This document shows positions 19,110-28,378 of a stretch of 28,436 nt of DNA, one piece after another. The stretch's first letter is position 1. Each line of letters begins with the position of its first letter. The position numbers were made by a program, and so were the translations under genes. The notes under the pieces were generated by a model. It was not told the origin of the DNA, made no database searches, and worked only from the letters and a program-made list of their open reading frames with translations. The stretch comes from Chara braunii (taxonomy: Eukaryota > Streptophyta > Charophyceae > Charales > Characeae): assembly GCA_003427395.1 (NCBI GenBank), contig BFEA01000073.1, forward strand, positions 545,135 through 573,570. Reading direction: 5' to 3'.

Positions 19110-19541
19110 CTATGAGATGCCATGAACTTTTCTAGCCTTCTTCTTAAATTTCTGCACGAACGCCCCCACCATGGTGAAGTCGTCCCTGTTCATGGCTTCT
19201 AGGTCCGCCGTGGTTAGCAGTCCATCGCCCAGCCTATATTTCCTCCGTATCCTATCCTTAAATCGGGCCCAGCTGCCATTGGCCGCGTTTATAACCTTCT
19301 CCACCTCCTGATGGTGGGCATGAACTACATACTTCAGGATGCGCTTGAACTTTACTTCATCCGATAATCCCACCAAGGCTTGCTCCACCAAGTCTAACCA
19401 ATCAGAGACTCGTTCCCCGTTAAAGTGGAAAGTGTCGACTTTGGGGACATTGCTTGGCGTCCTTTCCCGCTTATCCAGTGCCTCAATGAGGTCCTCGAGT
19501 GTCAGGACCCTCCCCTCACCATCTGCCATAGGTCCCGACAT
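19110..19541 (-). pseudogene. gag: gag, matrix/capsid part (5' portion of the gag frame)
   Basis: A 143-codon open stretch with an ATG start, the first coding region after the PBS. It would encode the N-terminal part of Gag, which assembles the cytoplasmic virus-like particle. The sequence has the look of the plant retrotransposon Gag capsid family: a VDTFHFNGERVSDWLDLVEQ segment near residues 35-54, a Trp-centred helix (NGSWARFKDRIRRKY) around 88-102, and a basic FVQKFKKKARK end. It closes at a TAG (19110-19112) after HGIS. The same frame continues past it with typical coding content, through a TGA (19017-19019) and a TAA (18684-18686), so these are nonsense mutations rather than real ends. 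Assignment to gag rests on position and the downstream knuckle. Confidence 0.8.
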
Positions 19542-19912
19542 CTTTGCAGACTGTCTTTACTCGCCTTTCCTGCTTAAGAAGACCACACCATCTTACTCAG
19601 CCATCCGATCCTATCACACCTCGCATCAGATTTCTACCATAGTTAGCCTATAACTCAGCCCTAACAAGGCCTACCCCATTTCCATTCCTATAGGACCTAC
19701 TTTAATAAGCCCTATTTCCCCTTGTAGGGTCTCCCTCATGACTTTCCAGTCTAAGCAATCAATCCAATCAAAAATAAGACTTGTTATAACAATTATTTTA
19801 TCATAGATAATCTGGCAAGATATTATGTACTTAGCCTTGCCTCATATGCCTACTTTCTCTCACTCTTATACCCGGATGTCGTTCCACCAGGGACAACGGT
19901 AGGCTTTCGCTA
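19542..19912 (-). other. Leader between PBS and gag
   Basis: About 370 bases of untranslated leader in element sense, between the primer site and the first gag codon. It is AT-rich around 19740-19860. No open frame, clear hairpin or packaging signal was recognised. Confidence 0.5.
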
Positions 19913-19931
19913 CCCCGGCAACGGCGTCGCC
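19913..19931 (-). other. Primer binding site, tRNA-Asp-like
   Basis: On the minus strand, immediately inside the 5' LTR, the sequence reads GGCGA then CGCCGTTGCCGGGG (19926 to 19913). Fourteen bases match the complement of the 3' end of plant tRNA-Asp, whose PBS in plant Ty3/gypsy elements reads TGGCGCCGTTGCCGGGG. The terminal TGG is replaced by GGCGA, a small insertion or mutation next to the LTR. The equivalent place outside the left LTR lacks this motif, which independently supports minus-strand orientation. Confidence 0.75.
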
Positions 19932-20368
19932 TGTCGAGCGCATCGGTTCGACACCGCACAAGGCAGTGCGGGACCCTCCCGGCCGCGTTACGCAAGAGTT
20001 CGTTCTAATCCTTCGTCGTGAATATACATGGAGCTTCCGCAAGCCGCTCCGACTGAGTGCGCCAGCCATACCTCTCGCGAGCCCCTACGACAGGATAGGG
20101 CCTACGCGAGGCACGACTTACCTCCACCTTACGGGAGTTGTCACCTCCCTTCGGTGGGTGTATCCCCGCCGAGCTACCAGTCTACAATACGAAAGTTGAT
20201 CAGCTGCAATCGTAGAGGTGGACCAGCCGAGGGCGTTTCTTGTTCGCTGTAGCATAGGGGATACGCGTGTCACTACTCCTCTATTCAGACCCGCACGCGA
20301 ACCGACATCTTGGGGGGCTGAGGTCCCAAGCGCGACTCGACGACGATCGACTAGCACGTATCCCACTC

Positions 20369-20458
20369 ACCACACATACACCACACTACGAACATAAACA
20401 TAAAACACACATACCTACACATACACAAAATGACACAAAACAAACAACGCGAGAACAC
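20369..20458. repeat. AC-rich low-complexity tract in right LTR
   Basis: Copy of the tract at 1559-1650, with the same CACACATACCTACACATACAC core. Confidence 0.8.
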
Positions 20459-20530
20459 TCCTAGTCCCTTAGTAGCCATCTCATAACTCTCCGACGTGGA
20501 AATCAGATATGCGACGCACGCGAGACTTAG

Positions 20531-20537
20531 TATAAAA
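20531..20537 (+). promoter_or_regulatory. TATA-like box, right LTR copy
   Basis: Same TATAAAA as at 1721-1727, preserved with its flanking bases on the left (GAGACTTAG). Confidence 0.25.
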
Positions 20538-22726
20538 CCGCGCAGACGCGGGGCCTTCTCATATCGACTCGCTATGCACGCGTACGCAAGCGGTCGTAGT
20601 GATGACATACTATGTAGTACCCATATTCATGCGTTCCTCATTAATCTCGAGGGTCGCATTCGACACTCAAGTGTCGGCTGACATGCGCCTTGAGGGACTG
20701 ATCTCTCGACACTGGACAACTGCCAAGTGCGGTTGAAAACCACACCCTCTTCTCCACCCTGCGAAGAGTGGGTGGTACACATGTTCATACATGTGGTGGC
20801 AATCGTCTCTTATGGCCCTGGAGACCAGCTCCTTCCCCTAGGGCCTGGAAGCGAGTCAAGGGGTTTGACTTTGACGGCAACCACGGACTACAACATCCAA
20901 CTATAATAACTCTAAAAAAGCAAAAAATAGGTCGAAGGGTCTCCACATCCCAAAATCACATCCTTGGGTAACCTTGTCGGTTAACATCACTGGCCTATCA
21001 CGACTCTGGACACACGCGTACACATACGAATCACTTAATCCCATAACTCTAGACACTAGGACGGACGAACGTCGTGCTCAAAGCTTTAATATAAAGTTGC
21101 GCGGCTGCAAGCCCTTCCTACATCAACCCGCGATGCTGGTCGTACACGGCAATCGCAGCTCCGGCCCCGCGATATTGAATGGCTGAAGGAATATATCATG
21201 AGGGTTTTTCCTTCACGATATTCAACGGTTGAAGGACATGCCGTTCAACCCTCGCGACATTTCTGCCCTCTTGGTTGGGTGTCTCGATGGGCAGGGCAGA
21301 TACGTTCTGTGCACGGGAAGATTCCTTTCGTGCAGAGTCAAGGGCTTGGGATGTCCTGGACAAGGACCTCGAATCCCGGTCCAGGATCAACGTCCGACTA
21401 AGAATTCTTCTAGAAGCATACAAGCAAAATAGAGGGGTCTTCCCCCCTTTCCCAATCTCAACCCCTAATTAAGTCCTAAGTATGCGGGCCCCTCAGGCCA
21501 CGCGAACATCTAACTTAGGTACACACATATATATGTAAGGGGAATAAGCATGTGACGATCACTTCTTACAGTCACAGTGGGACTCCTCACAACCACATAG
21601 ATGTATGTATGATCACAGGCAGACCAATCCAAATCTGAACCATCATACATACCTGCAATCACATCAAAGAGTCAAACAAAAAGTCAACGCACAACACGGA
21701 GTCAACTTCAACCAACCTCTACACTCATAACCCTCGCTTTAGCCATGCAAGCCCCAGCCTCATGTCCAACCAACTATAATTAAATACTCAGCACCTTTGT
21801 TAAATGACCATTCAATAAAAGTCCGGGTGAAACCTTAACAAAACAATGAAATCACCAGGGCTAAAGCCTTTTTAGGCTGAGTATTGAGGATGAATTGGAG
21901 TAGAGTCATAAACCGATGAATCGCAACCGACTTGTTATCAACGATAACAGAAGATGTTCCTCGTAGGATCAAGCTGAATCTAGTCCAAATCCTGAATCAA
22001 TCGATTAAGAAGATCTGTAATACAGATAGGCCAATCCCCAAGCTAAGTCTATAAGTTCATGGAGAATAATCTCCATGTCACGATCTCACTCAAACCATTC
22101 CATCTAACTAAGCCTAAGTCTACCTCTAAGCAAATGATGAAAGAAAGGTAGACCCTGACATAATCTCCTCTATATAGAGTGAATTTTTTCTAGAATCGCC
22201 ACCTGTCAAAATATAATTTAACTCCTTTAAATTAAGAAAATTTCGGCAGTGCTTCCCGTTGGAAAAGTGTCTTTTTAGAATTTATATCAGCCCGAATATA
22301 GCAACAGAAATAATCTTCAACTTTCCAGAGTTAAATTTCGTCTAACTCTCTGAATTAGCAAAAATTTGGGCAGCACTCCCTTTAGAAAATGAAACTTCTC
22401 AAATTTTTATTAAGCCATATAAAATTTAAACAAGTTGAACTTTGAAAAGTCAAAAGTTGACCAACTCCTTGGATTTGCAGAAGAGAGCCCTGACTTAGCC
22501 AAAGAGTATACACAGAACAGAGGACACAACTACTTCTCTCTTCTTTGGGCATATGAGTAGACCATTCTAGTTGCCCTGAACTGTTTAAAATATCCAGATT
22601 ATATATACTTGTCTTCCCTTTGTCTTCTAAGGCCGCATAGGACTGAACTAACTTAAGTTCAGCCTGCCCCATCTTACCATCAATTATATTCTTAATTATA
22701 CTCTCTTCAGTATTGTGATAAGCTAT

Positions 22727-23362
22727 GGTCAGACTACTTTAACTTATAAAATAGTCTGACCAGCTTGTTCTTAAATAAAATAGTAATAAAATATAGCCAA
22801 ATTATAACCTTTGGGTTCCAACATGTGCGAGGCTTCGAGTCAGACCACCTGAACTTAGAGAACAGTCTGACTCTCTACCTGATTCGTTTCTCTCTGGTCC
22901 AATCTGTGCGTGGCATTGGGCTAGATCACCTAAACTTATGGAATGGTCTGCCCTCTGTCAAGTTCATTTTTCCCAGAATAAAACATGAAGAGGCTGAGCC
23001 ACCTAAACTTACAGAATGGCTCAGACCTCCTCGTTCAGGATCAAATAAACAGAGAAAAACCCGAAATAAACAAGGCAACCAAGGCACCTGAACTTACAGA
23101 ATGCACTTGGTCCCTGAAAAAGTCAATCACAATTAGCCCTCACAAGTGACAGCAACCAGATCACCTAAACTTATAGAATGACCTGATTCTCAATGCAAAT
23201 CTACAGCACTAGGTCTCCCTAAGCTTATGGGGACTTCCCAGCCTCTGGAACAATCAGACCACCTAAACTTATAGAATGGTTTGATGTGCCACAAAATCAA
23301 AAATAAACATAGTACTGGGTCTTCCCAAACTGATGGGGACCTCCAAGCCTTAATGACCCAGT
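22727..23362. repeat. Array of short inverted repeats with shared loop (right LTR)
   Basis: Counterpart of 4333-4958. Perfect stems include 22727-22761 (GGTCAGACTA/TAGTCTGACC, 10 bp) and 22837-22873 (GAGTCAGAC/GTCTGACTC). 22990-23029 pairs GAGGCTGAGCC with GGCTCAGACCTC (one bulge) and is intact here though degenerate in the left LTR. Relative to the left copy, the outermost pair of the first stem changes from A-T to G-C on both sides. Confidence 0.8.
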
Positions 23363-24063
23363 CAAACCTCAGGCAAACTGCCTTCCCCCCAACCTTCCCC
23401 CCAGGTGCATTCCCTTTCAACAGTCTGCTTTCACACAGTCAACAAAAGTTGAAACTGAGATTGTCCAATCATTCTCTTATTTAATTTGATTTAAGTCATG
23501 AAAGTCAGACAAAAAGTCAAAGTAGCGCAGCATACCATATACTCAGTCAAACATGCAATGAGCAATATAGATAGGGGCTATAATCTGGGTTTATAGAGGG
23601 AGATGGGTAGTTACCTCTCAGTTCCCTGCCTCCAGAACTCCTCCTTAGTTCCGGCAGAGCTCCCGCAATCGGTGGGGTAACCTCCCACGTAGGCCTTGCT
23701 GCGGTCCTACGGGTTGCAATCCCGCCTGCCGCCTTCCTCTCAGATCAGGACTATGCTTAGAGTAAGAAGGGCAGAAGATAAGGGGTCTGAGACTCTCGAG
23801 ATACAAAAGGGGGACAACTCAACTCTAAGGAGAGGACCTTGATACCTTCAATCGCCTGAGGGCCCCGCAATGACAGCCAATGTAATCAGCTTGGTCAACT
23901 TCTGAAGTCAAACTGTCGACATCAAGCACCTGACGACCTCCCAATCCGCAGCACTACCCCCCTGCTTGTAAAACCTGATCACCTCTCCGAGTCTCAACAC
24001 CTCTCCTTAGCCCAAATGTCGCCGCATAGTAACCTCTAGCAATCAGCAGCTGTTTGCAGCAAT

Positions 24064-24222
24064 ATGCAGCAGCCGTTTGTGCCCAGTCAACAAACGTATC
24101 AGCAGTTTGTACGGCAAGGCAGGCAGCAGTTTGTGCACAGTCAGCAATTCGCGTACAGTCAGCAGACGCAGCAACAGTTTGTAGCAGCGAGTTTACCTCA
24201 GGCGGCCTATAGTAGGCAGTAA
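24064..24222 (+). CDS. Gln-rich plus-strand small ORF in right LTR, 52 aa
   Basis: Starts MQQPFVPSQQTYQQFVRQG, continues RQQFVHSQQFAYSQQTQQQF and ends SLPQAAYSRQ before TAA. Aligned with the left LTR frame (5661-5816), it stays open with no frameshift, and many differences are conservative or silent. Composition (Q, F, S, Y) is prion-like. Because it lies in an LTR and antisense to the retroelement genes, it may be a captured host exon or an LTR-encoded small protein. No family recognised. Confidence 0.4.
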   Translation: MQQPFVPSQQTYQQFVRQGRQQFVHSQQFAYSQQTQQQFVAASLPQAAYSRQ

Positions 24223-24233
24223 CATAGACTAGT

Positions 24234-24839
24234 GTGCCGCAGTCTGGAGTAATGAGCCGCAACCAGATACAGTTGGCAGCAGACTGCGGCCAGTATCAAT
24301 CAACAGCCAACTTACCACAGCCTGCTTGCAGTAGGCAGCAACATGGAGTAGTGTGCCGCGACCTTAGCATACAGCAACACATTCACGAAGGGGGAACACA
24401 GCCTACTGCTTTTTTGTTGCGGTTGCTGTCACAAAGGCACTCTAAGCATAACAAGCACCCCTATCGCAACTGCCCTGCAGTCCAAGTGAGCAGCAATCCA
24501 GTACTCTTCAGCAACCTTCAACGAGTCCAGCGGACAGAACTTAGTATATTAGGCCAACTTAACAGCGGACCGGTTACCGCAGACCCCTCAACATTAATGA
24601 GAGCTCCTGAGCAAGTCGGACATCATCAATGTACGAAAAGGCATACAAACACCTCATACCGACCAACTCCCCAACCACTTCATCCATGCGCAACACATAC
24701 ACCGTGGCTCGACTTTCGACTCATCCTGCATTACCCGTATTCCATGAGTTACGAGGTAAGTCTTCACTATCTCTTCTCACCTCTCTTTTCTCGCTCTCCC
24801 TCTGCGGCTGGCCTTACGCCACTTCCATCGGCAAAATAA
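24234..24839 (+). CDS. Plus-strand hypothetical ORF in right LTR, 201 aa (only partly believable)
   Basis: Follows the Gln-rich small ORF in another phase. Its start includes ANLPQPACSRQQHGVVC, a duplicate of the end of the upstream frame, then a His/Asn-rich segment (RHSKHNKHPYRNCPAVQV), and reaches HELRG/SMSYE where the DNA reads ACGAG|GTAAGT, a consensus splice donor (24756). Codons after that are pyrimidine-rich and look intronic. The left LTR counterpart is broken by stops (for instance a TAG after about 6110). I treat the part up to 24755 as a possible exon; function unknown. Confidence 0.3.
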   Translation: MPQSGVMSRNQIQLAADCGQYQSTANLPQPACSRQQHGVVCRDLSIQQHIHEGGTQPTAFLLRLLSQRHSKHNKHPYRNCPAVQVSSNPVLFSNLQRVQRTELSILGQLNSGPVTADPSTLMRAPEQVGHHQCTKRHTNTSYRPTPQPLHPCATHTPWLDFRLILHYPYSMSYEVSLHYLFSPLFSRSPSAAGLTPLPSAK

Positions 24840-26949
24840 GCAGAGTCGGATAAATCCACTACTACAGTATGGAAATATGCACTGCTATCCAGCTCTGTGC
24901 CCCCACTCGGTCCCATCTGTCGTCAAGTAGGTCTCTTCGCACGCGGTTGCTTTAACACTTCCCCTGTTCGATCAAACGAGCAGACCCGGAATGTAGCTTC
25001 CGCTGGATCATGGAAAGCTTCGGCGTTATTGGTCCTCCTGCTCTCCATGCAAGCCCGCCCTGTTCTTTCCGCCTGTAGTTCTCCATGTAAGCTCTCCCTG
25101 TTCTTTTAGCGAAAGGAGGGGCAAGATCGGATGAATCTTCCGTAAGGAGCCGTCCAGGTGCATACACCTTTTCCTTGCCTTTCCTCCCCGCTCCCCCGTT
25201 TCTCCTCACTTCCGAATCCAACACCCGAACTCTAATTCTAACCACACCACCGAATTCGCAACGCCGCAACACCCCTACCTATGATCTTACCCTGCTCGAT
25301 TTCATCAAGAATCGAGTGGGATCTTAGGTCCTCAAACTTGCCATCTCCATTACTACGATGGTTCCATGCAGCCTATTCTCTCTCTAACTTTTAATCCTAC
25401 TAACTTCCTCTACACTAATTTGTTTGCCTTTCGGAGTTCGCCATCATAGTCGCCCGGGCCGAAAACCCCCGAGTAGGCCTCTTTCCAGCCCGATTTCATT
25501 AAGAAACGGGCGGGTTCTATGATCTTCGTCCCGCCATCTCCGATATCGTTCCCGCATGAACCTGGCTAGGCCCCCGTCCAGGTTCGTCCGCTAGACTTGG
25601 TTGTCCCGTTTCACTACCTTGGCGCCCGTCACTCTACTGCCTCACCCCTCTACCTGAGCGCCCGTCACTCCGCTGCCCTGCACAATCAGTATTAGCGCTG
25701 CACCCCGCTACTCTCCTTAGCTCGCTGCTCCGCCTCGTTCTATGGTGCCCCCCCTTGTGTCTCCGGCCAGTGTCCCCGCTAGTATTCTGCTCGCACCCCG
25801 CACAACCTCCCGTCCGGATTCACTCCACTGGACACCTCTCCCCCTGCTGCTTCGTCGCTTAGCCAGACGCTCCCGCATGGCTTACGCAGGTATGAATGAT
25901 TGACCGCTTGCTGGCCCTTGATTTATACTTCTGCAGCTAGTTGGTCTGTCCTCGTGCTCAAGCCTCATTGTGCCCAGTCCCCTAAGGTACTCGCTAACTG
26001 GACTTGAGGGACCGGGACTGGACACCCCCGAATCTCGCACGGGCTGATGTGACTGTCGGCCCCCTAACCTAGGCCCAGTTGTGGGCGCTGGGCGGTCCCC
26101 GACAACCTATTTCGGCCTTCCGATATTGCAACACCTACGACTTTGACCTTTGCGAACTGTCGCAACTATGACGTTGACCTTTGAGGCTGTCGCCGCTACG
26201 ACCTATGATAAAGGTCACAGTTCTGCCAACCAAAAAAAATTAGCAAAACAAAAAATAGCAAACAAAAAAAAAGAAAAAAACGAACGTGGTTGGGGGGGGG
26301 GACTCATGCCCTATAGGCACTCCCTCGGTCCCGCCTGGTAGGCCTGCCACCGGACTCCCCCAACAAAACTAAGGGGGATAGTCCCGCGGGACCCAACCCC
26401 TCAACCCTTCAATGCTCCAACGCTCCTATGCCGCCGCCCGCTGGCCTCGATTCACGTACCTTCACAACAATAGTCCAGTGCCGTAACCCATAGGGCTAAG
26501 CCCAAGCCTGATACCAACAGGCGCGACATCCTATATGACGTGGCGCTGCGCAGTGCTCAGGGCCAAAAAATGCCCTGGGCTGTTCCTCAACCTTCATTTG
26601 CACCTACGGCCACGCCGGCGGCCCCCAACTGTATCGTGGTCACTACGCACGCCATCCTATGCGCCAAGCCTACCGCCATTTAGATGCGGTGGGCAAAAAG
26701 GCGGATCTTTTCAAAAATTCCCTAGTCTAATCAGAGAAAAATAAGACTCAATCGGTCAATTACACCGACTCCCCGATCAACACAAGGGAACAAAATCACA
26801 TGCGCGCCTTAAAACTGCGCGCTCACTCACCCTCTATCTTAGCCAAGGTAAGTTACAGACGCAGTCGTGCCTCGCACGACTTATTTTGATCCAAACTTAT
26901 TTTCTGTCACTTGCAAAAAACAAGGCGGATACCTTTGTAAGGGTATTCA

Positions 26950-27504
26950 CGTCGACAACGACGCAGTGTCGTGTTGAGTTGTTGTGCTTGCTGCTGCTGT
27001 TGGATTTCGAGGACTGTTGCAGCTACCATTTTCGTTTTGTGGAGTGCTACCACTGCACACAGCGGCTGAGCAGCCTGTACCATTATACAATGTCGCCTTG
27101 CCTAGCTACCGGGAGTGCACACTACTGTGTTTTCAAGGTATTGTTGTGGAGTTGCGGTTTTGGTCGTAACAACGTTTTGGCTGTGACTTCCTTGGGCAAT
27201 TGTTGGTTCATCCAAGGGTGAAACTTGCATCTTGACAGATTAACGTCGTTCTTGCAGGAGGCAAGGTTGTTGGGGTTGGGGCTATGGTGTTGTTTGGTTG
27301 CACCTTGTTGTGCCGCATAGGTACATCGATGTATTTATCGTACTTGCGTTGTGTACTACTATGTATCTGGTAGTTAGTCAGGAGGGAAGAGTAGGGGCTT
27401 TGGAAGGATGGTTAGACCCTGAAGTGGGGGTCCCTGTTGCGACTTGGAGGTCTGTCTGGGGACTGGTGCCTTGCGTTCGAGCCGTGATTGGATCGTCGCT
27501 ACTG
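26950..27504. other. Right flank, no recognisable gene
   Basis: About 555 bp outside the LTR, T/G-rich with CTG/TTG words (TTGTGCTTGCTGCTGCTGTTG). Its reverse complement is CAG/CAA-rich, faintly like the Gln-rich part of the LTR, and it lies next to an inverted LTR block. It may therefore be a diverged piece of a related inverted LTR. The open run crossing the LTR junction (26886-27221) spans two unrelated sequences and is not a gene. Confidence 0.45.
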
Positions 27505-27771
27505 CGCTTTTAATTGGCCATCATTGCGGGGCCCTCAAGCGATTCAAGGTAACAAGGCCCTCTCCTGCGAGTTAAGTTTGTCCCTCTCTTGTATCTCGAG
27601 CGTCTGAAACCCCTCCTTCTGTCTTTCTTGCTCTAAGTCTAGTATGAGGTTACGAGAGGAAGGTGGCAGGTGGGATTGCAACCCGTAGGACCGCAGCAAG
27701 ACCTTGTGGGAGGTCCACTCACCAATTGCGGGAGCTCTGCCGGAACTCAGGCGGGGTTCTGGAGGCAGGGA
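27505..27771 (-). mobile_element. Inverted fragment of a related LTR
   Basis: Reverse complement of the LTR block at 5225-5480: shared words include CATTGCGGGGCCCT, CAAGGCCCTCTCCTG, CTTGTATCTCGAG, GGGATTGCAACCCGTAGG and GGAGCTCTGCCGGAACTCAG. Clearly diverged, so a different element or subfamily in opposite orientation. Similarity fades at about 27771. Confidence 0.8.
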
Positions 27772-28040
27772 ACACTCATGTATAATGCTCGTCTTACTCA
27801 TGTGATCTCGTCCCCTAAACTGTATTACCCTTTGTTATTGCGTGTCTGTAAGTATGAGTGAGAAAGCTAACTATTTTTTGTTTGTTTTGAATTAAGGACA
27901 TGATATGAAAGGTAAAATTGACAAATATGTATGATAAAGTCAAATTATCTGTATGAATTTGGACATAATAAAAAGTGTGACTTATTTGTTGTTATGTTGC
28001 GGAGGTTGGGCGAACGCATAAGTTGCGGGTTGTTCGGCCA
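27772..28040. other. Unrecognised AT-rich stretch
   Basis: Between the inverted LTR block and the hairpin array. AT-rich around 27870-27990. No gene, repeat or structure seen. By position it corresponds to the poorly conserved gap between the same two landmarks in the complete LTRs. Confidence 0.5.
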
Positions 28041-28073
28041 CACGTACCTGTTGCTTGTTTAGGCGGAGCTAGA

Positions 28074-28337
28074 CTACTCATGAGTTGAGTAGCCTGGTCC
28101 TACGCTATATGTCTCTGTGTGAGATAACATGCCACACCATAAGTTGGTGTGGTCTAGTTATATGTCTTTCGTCGTTTGTTCAGGCAAAGGCTGGACCCCT
28201 CATAAGTTGAGGTGGTTCAATTCCTTGTGTATGTCGAACGTTCAGGTTGACCAACCTCACATAAGTTGATGAGGCCCAGTCATACGCTTTATGCCGATTG
28301 TCTAGGCAGAAACAGACCACATGATAAGTTGGTGTGG
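28074..28337. repeat. Tandem array of five short hairpins, about 60-bp period
   Basis: Five units with a TAAGT-type loop (ACTTA on the other strand) and different arms: 28074-28092 CTACTCA/TGAGTAG; 28132-28152 CCACACCA/TGGTGTGG; 28198-28212 CCTCA/TGAGG; 28255-28274 CCTCA/TGAGG; 28317-28337 CCACA/TGTGG. Loop positions 28081, 28140, 28203, 28262, 28324 give steps of 59-63 bp. The same loop and architecture, reverse-complemented, as the arrays in the two complete LTRs, and the same order relative to the conserved block. Confidence 0.8.
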
Positions 28338-28378
28338 ATCAATCCTATGCCTTATGTGTACCTGTTTGGGCCAGGGTT

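Larger units (their letters stand above)
1122..26949 (-). mobile_element. Giant Ty3/gypsy LTR retrotransposon, decayed, about 25.8 kb
   Basis: Two direct repeats of 7451 and 7018 bp, both beginning TGTCGAGCGCATCGGT and ending GGGTATTCA on the plus strand, enclose an 11.4 kb internal region. That region holds, on the minus strand and in this order, gag with a CCHC knuckle, aspartic protease, RT, RNase H, integrase (DD35E, GPY/F) and an extra gag-like module. RT-RH before INT identifies Ty3/gypsy rather than Ty1/copia. A tRNA-Asp-like primer site abuts the right LTR, which fixes the orientation. Total length and LTR length are at the extreme end of the class, recalling Tat/Ogre giants, but lineage cannot be assigned without a tree. 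The copy is dead: many in-frame stops, frameshifts, an inverted RT fragment and no YxDD box found. The 5 bp flanks (cacga and cgtcg) do not match, so no target-site duplication is visible. Confidence 0.95.
19932..26949 (-). repeat. Right LTR (5' LTR in element sense), 7018 bp
   Basis: Direct repeat partner of 1122-8572 with the same TG...CA termini. The primer binding site lies just outside its 19932 end, making this the 5' LTR of the minus-strand element, the one that would drive transcription. It is shorter by 433 bp, explained by one gap near 22480 where the third diverged tandem unit and the start of the hairpin array are missing. The promoter and the R/U5 boundaries could not be located by reading. 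Confidence 0.95.

Noticed and set aside
26886-27221. A 111-codon plus-strand open frame rich in Cys and Leu
   Set aside because: It begins inside the right LTR and crosses the LTR end at 26949 into unrelated flank, so it joins two independent sequences.
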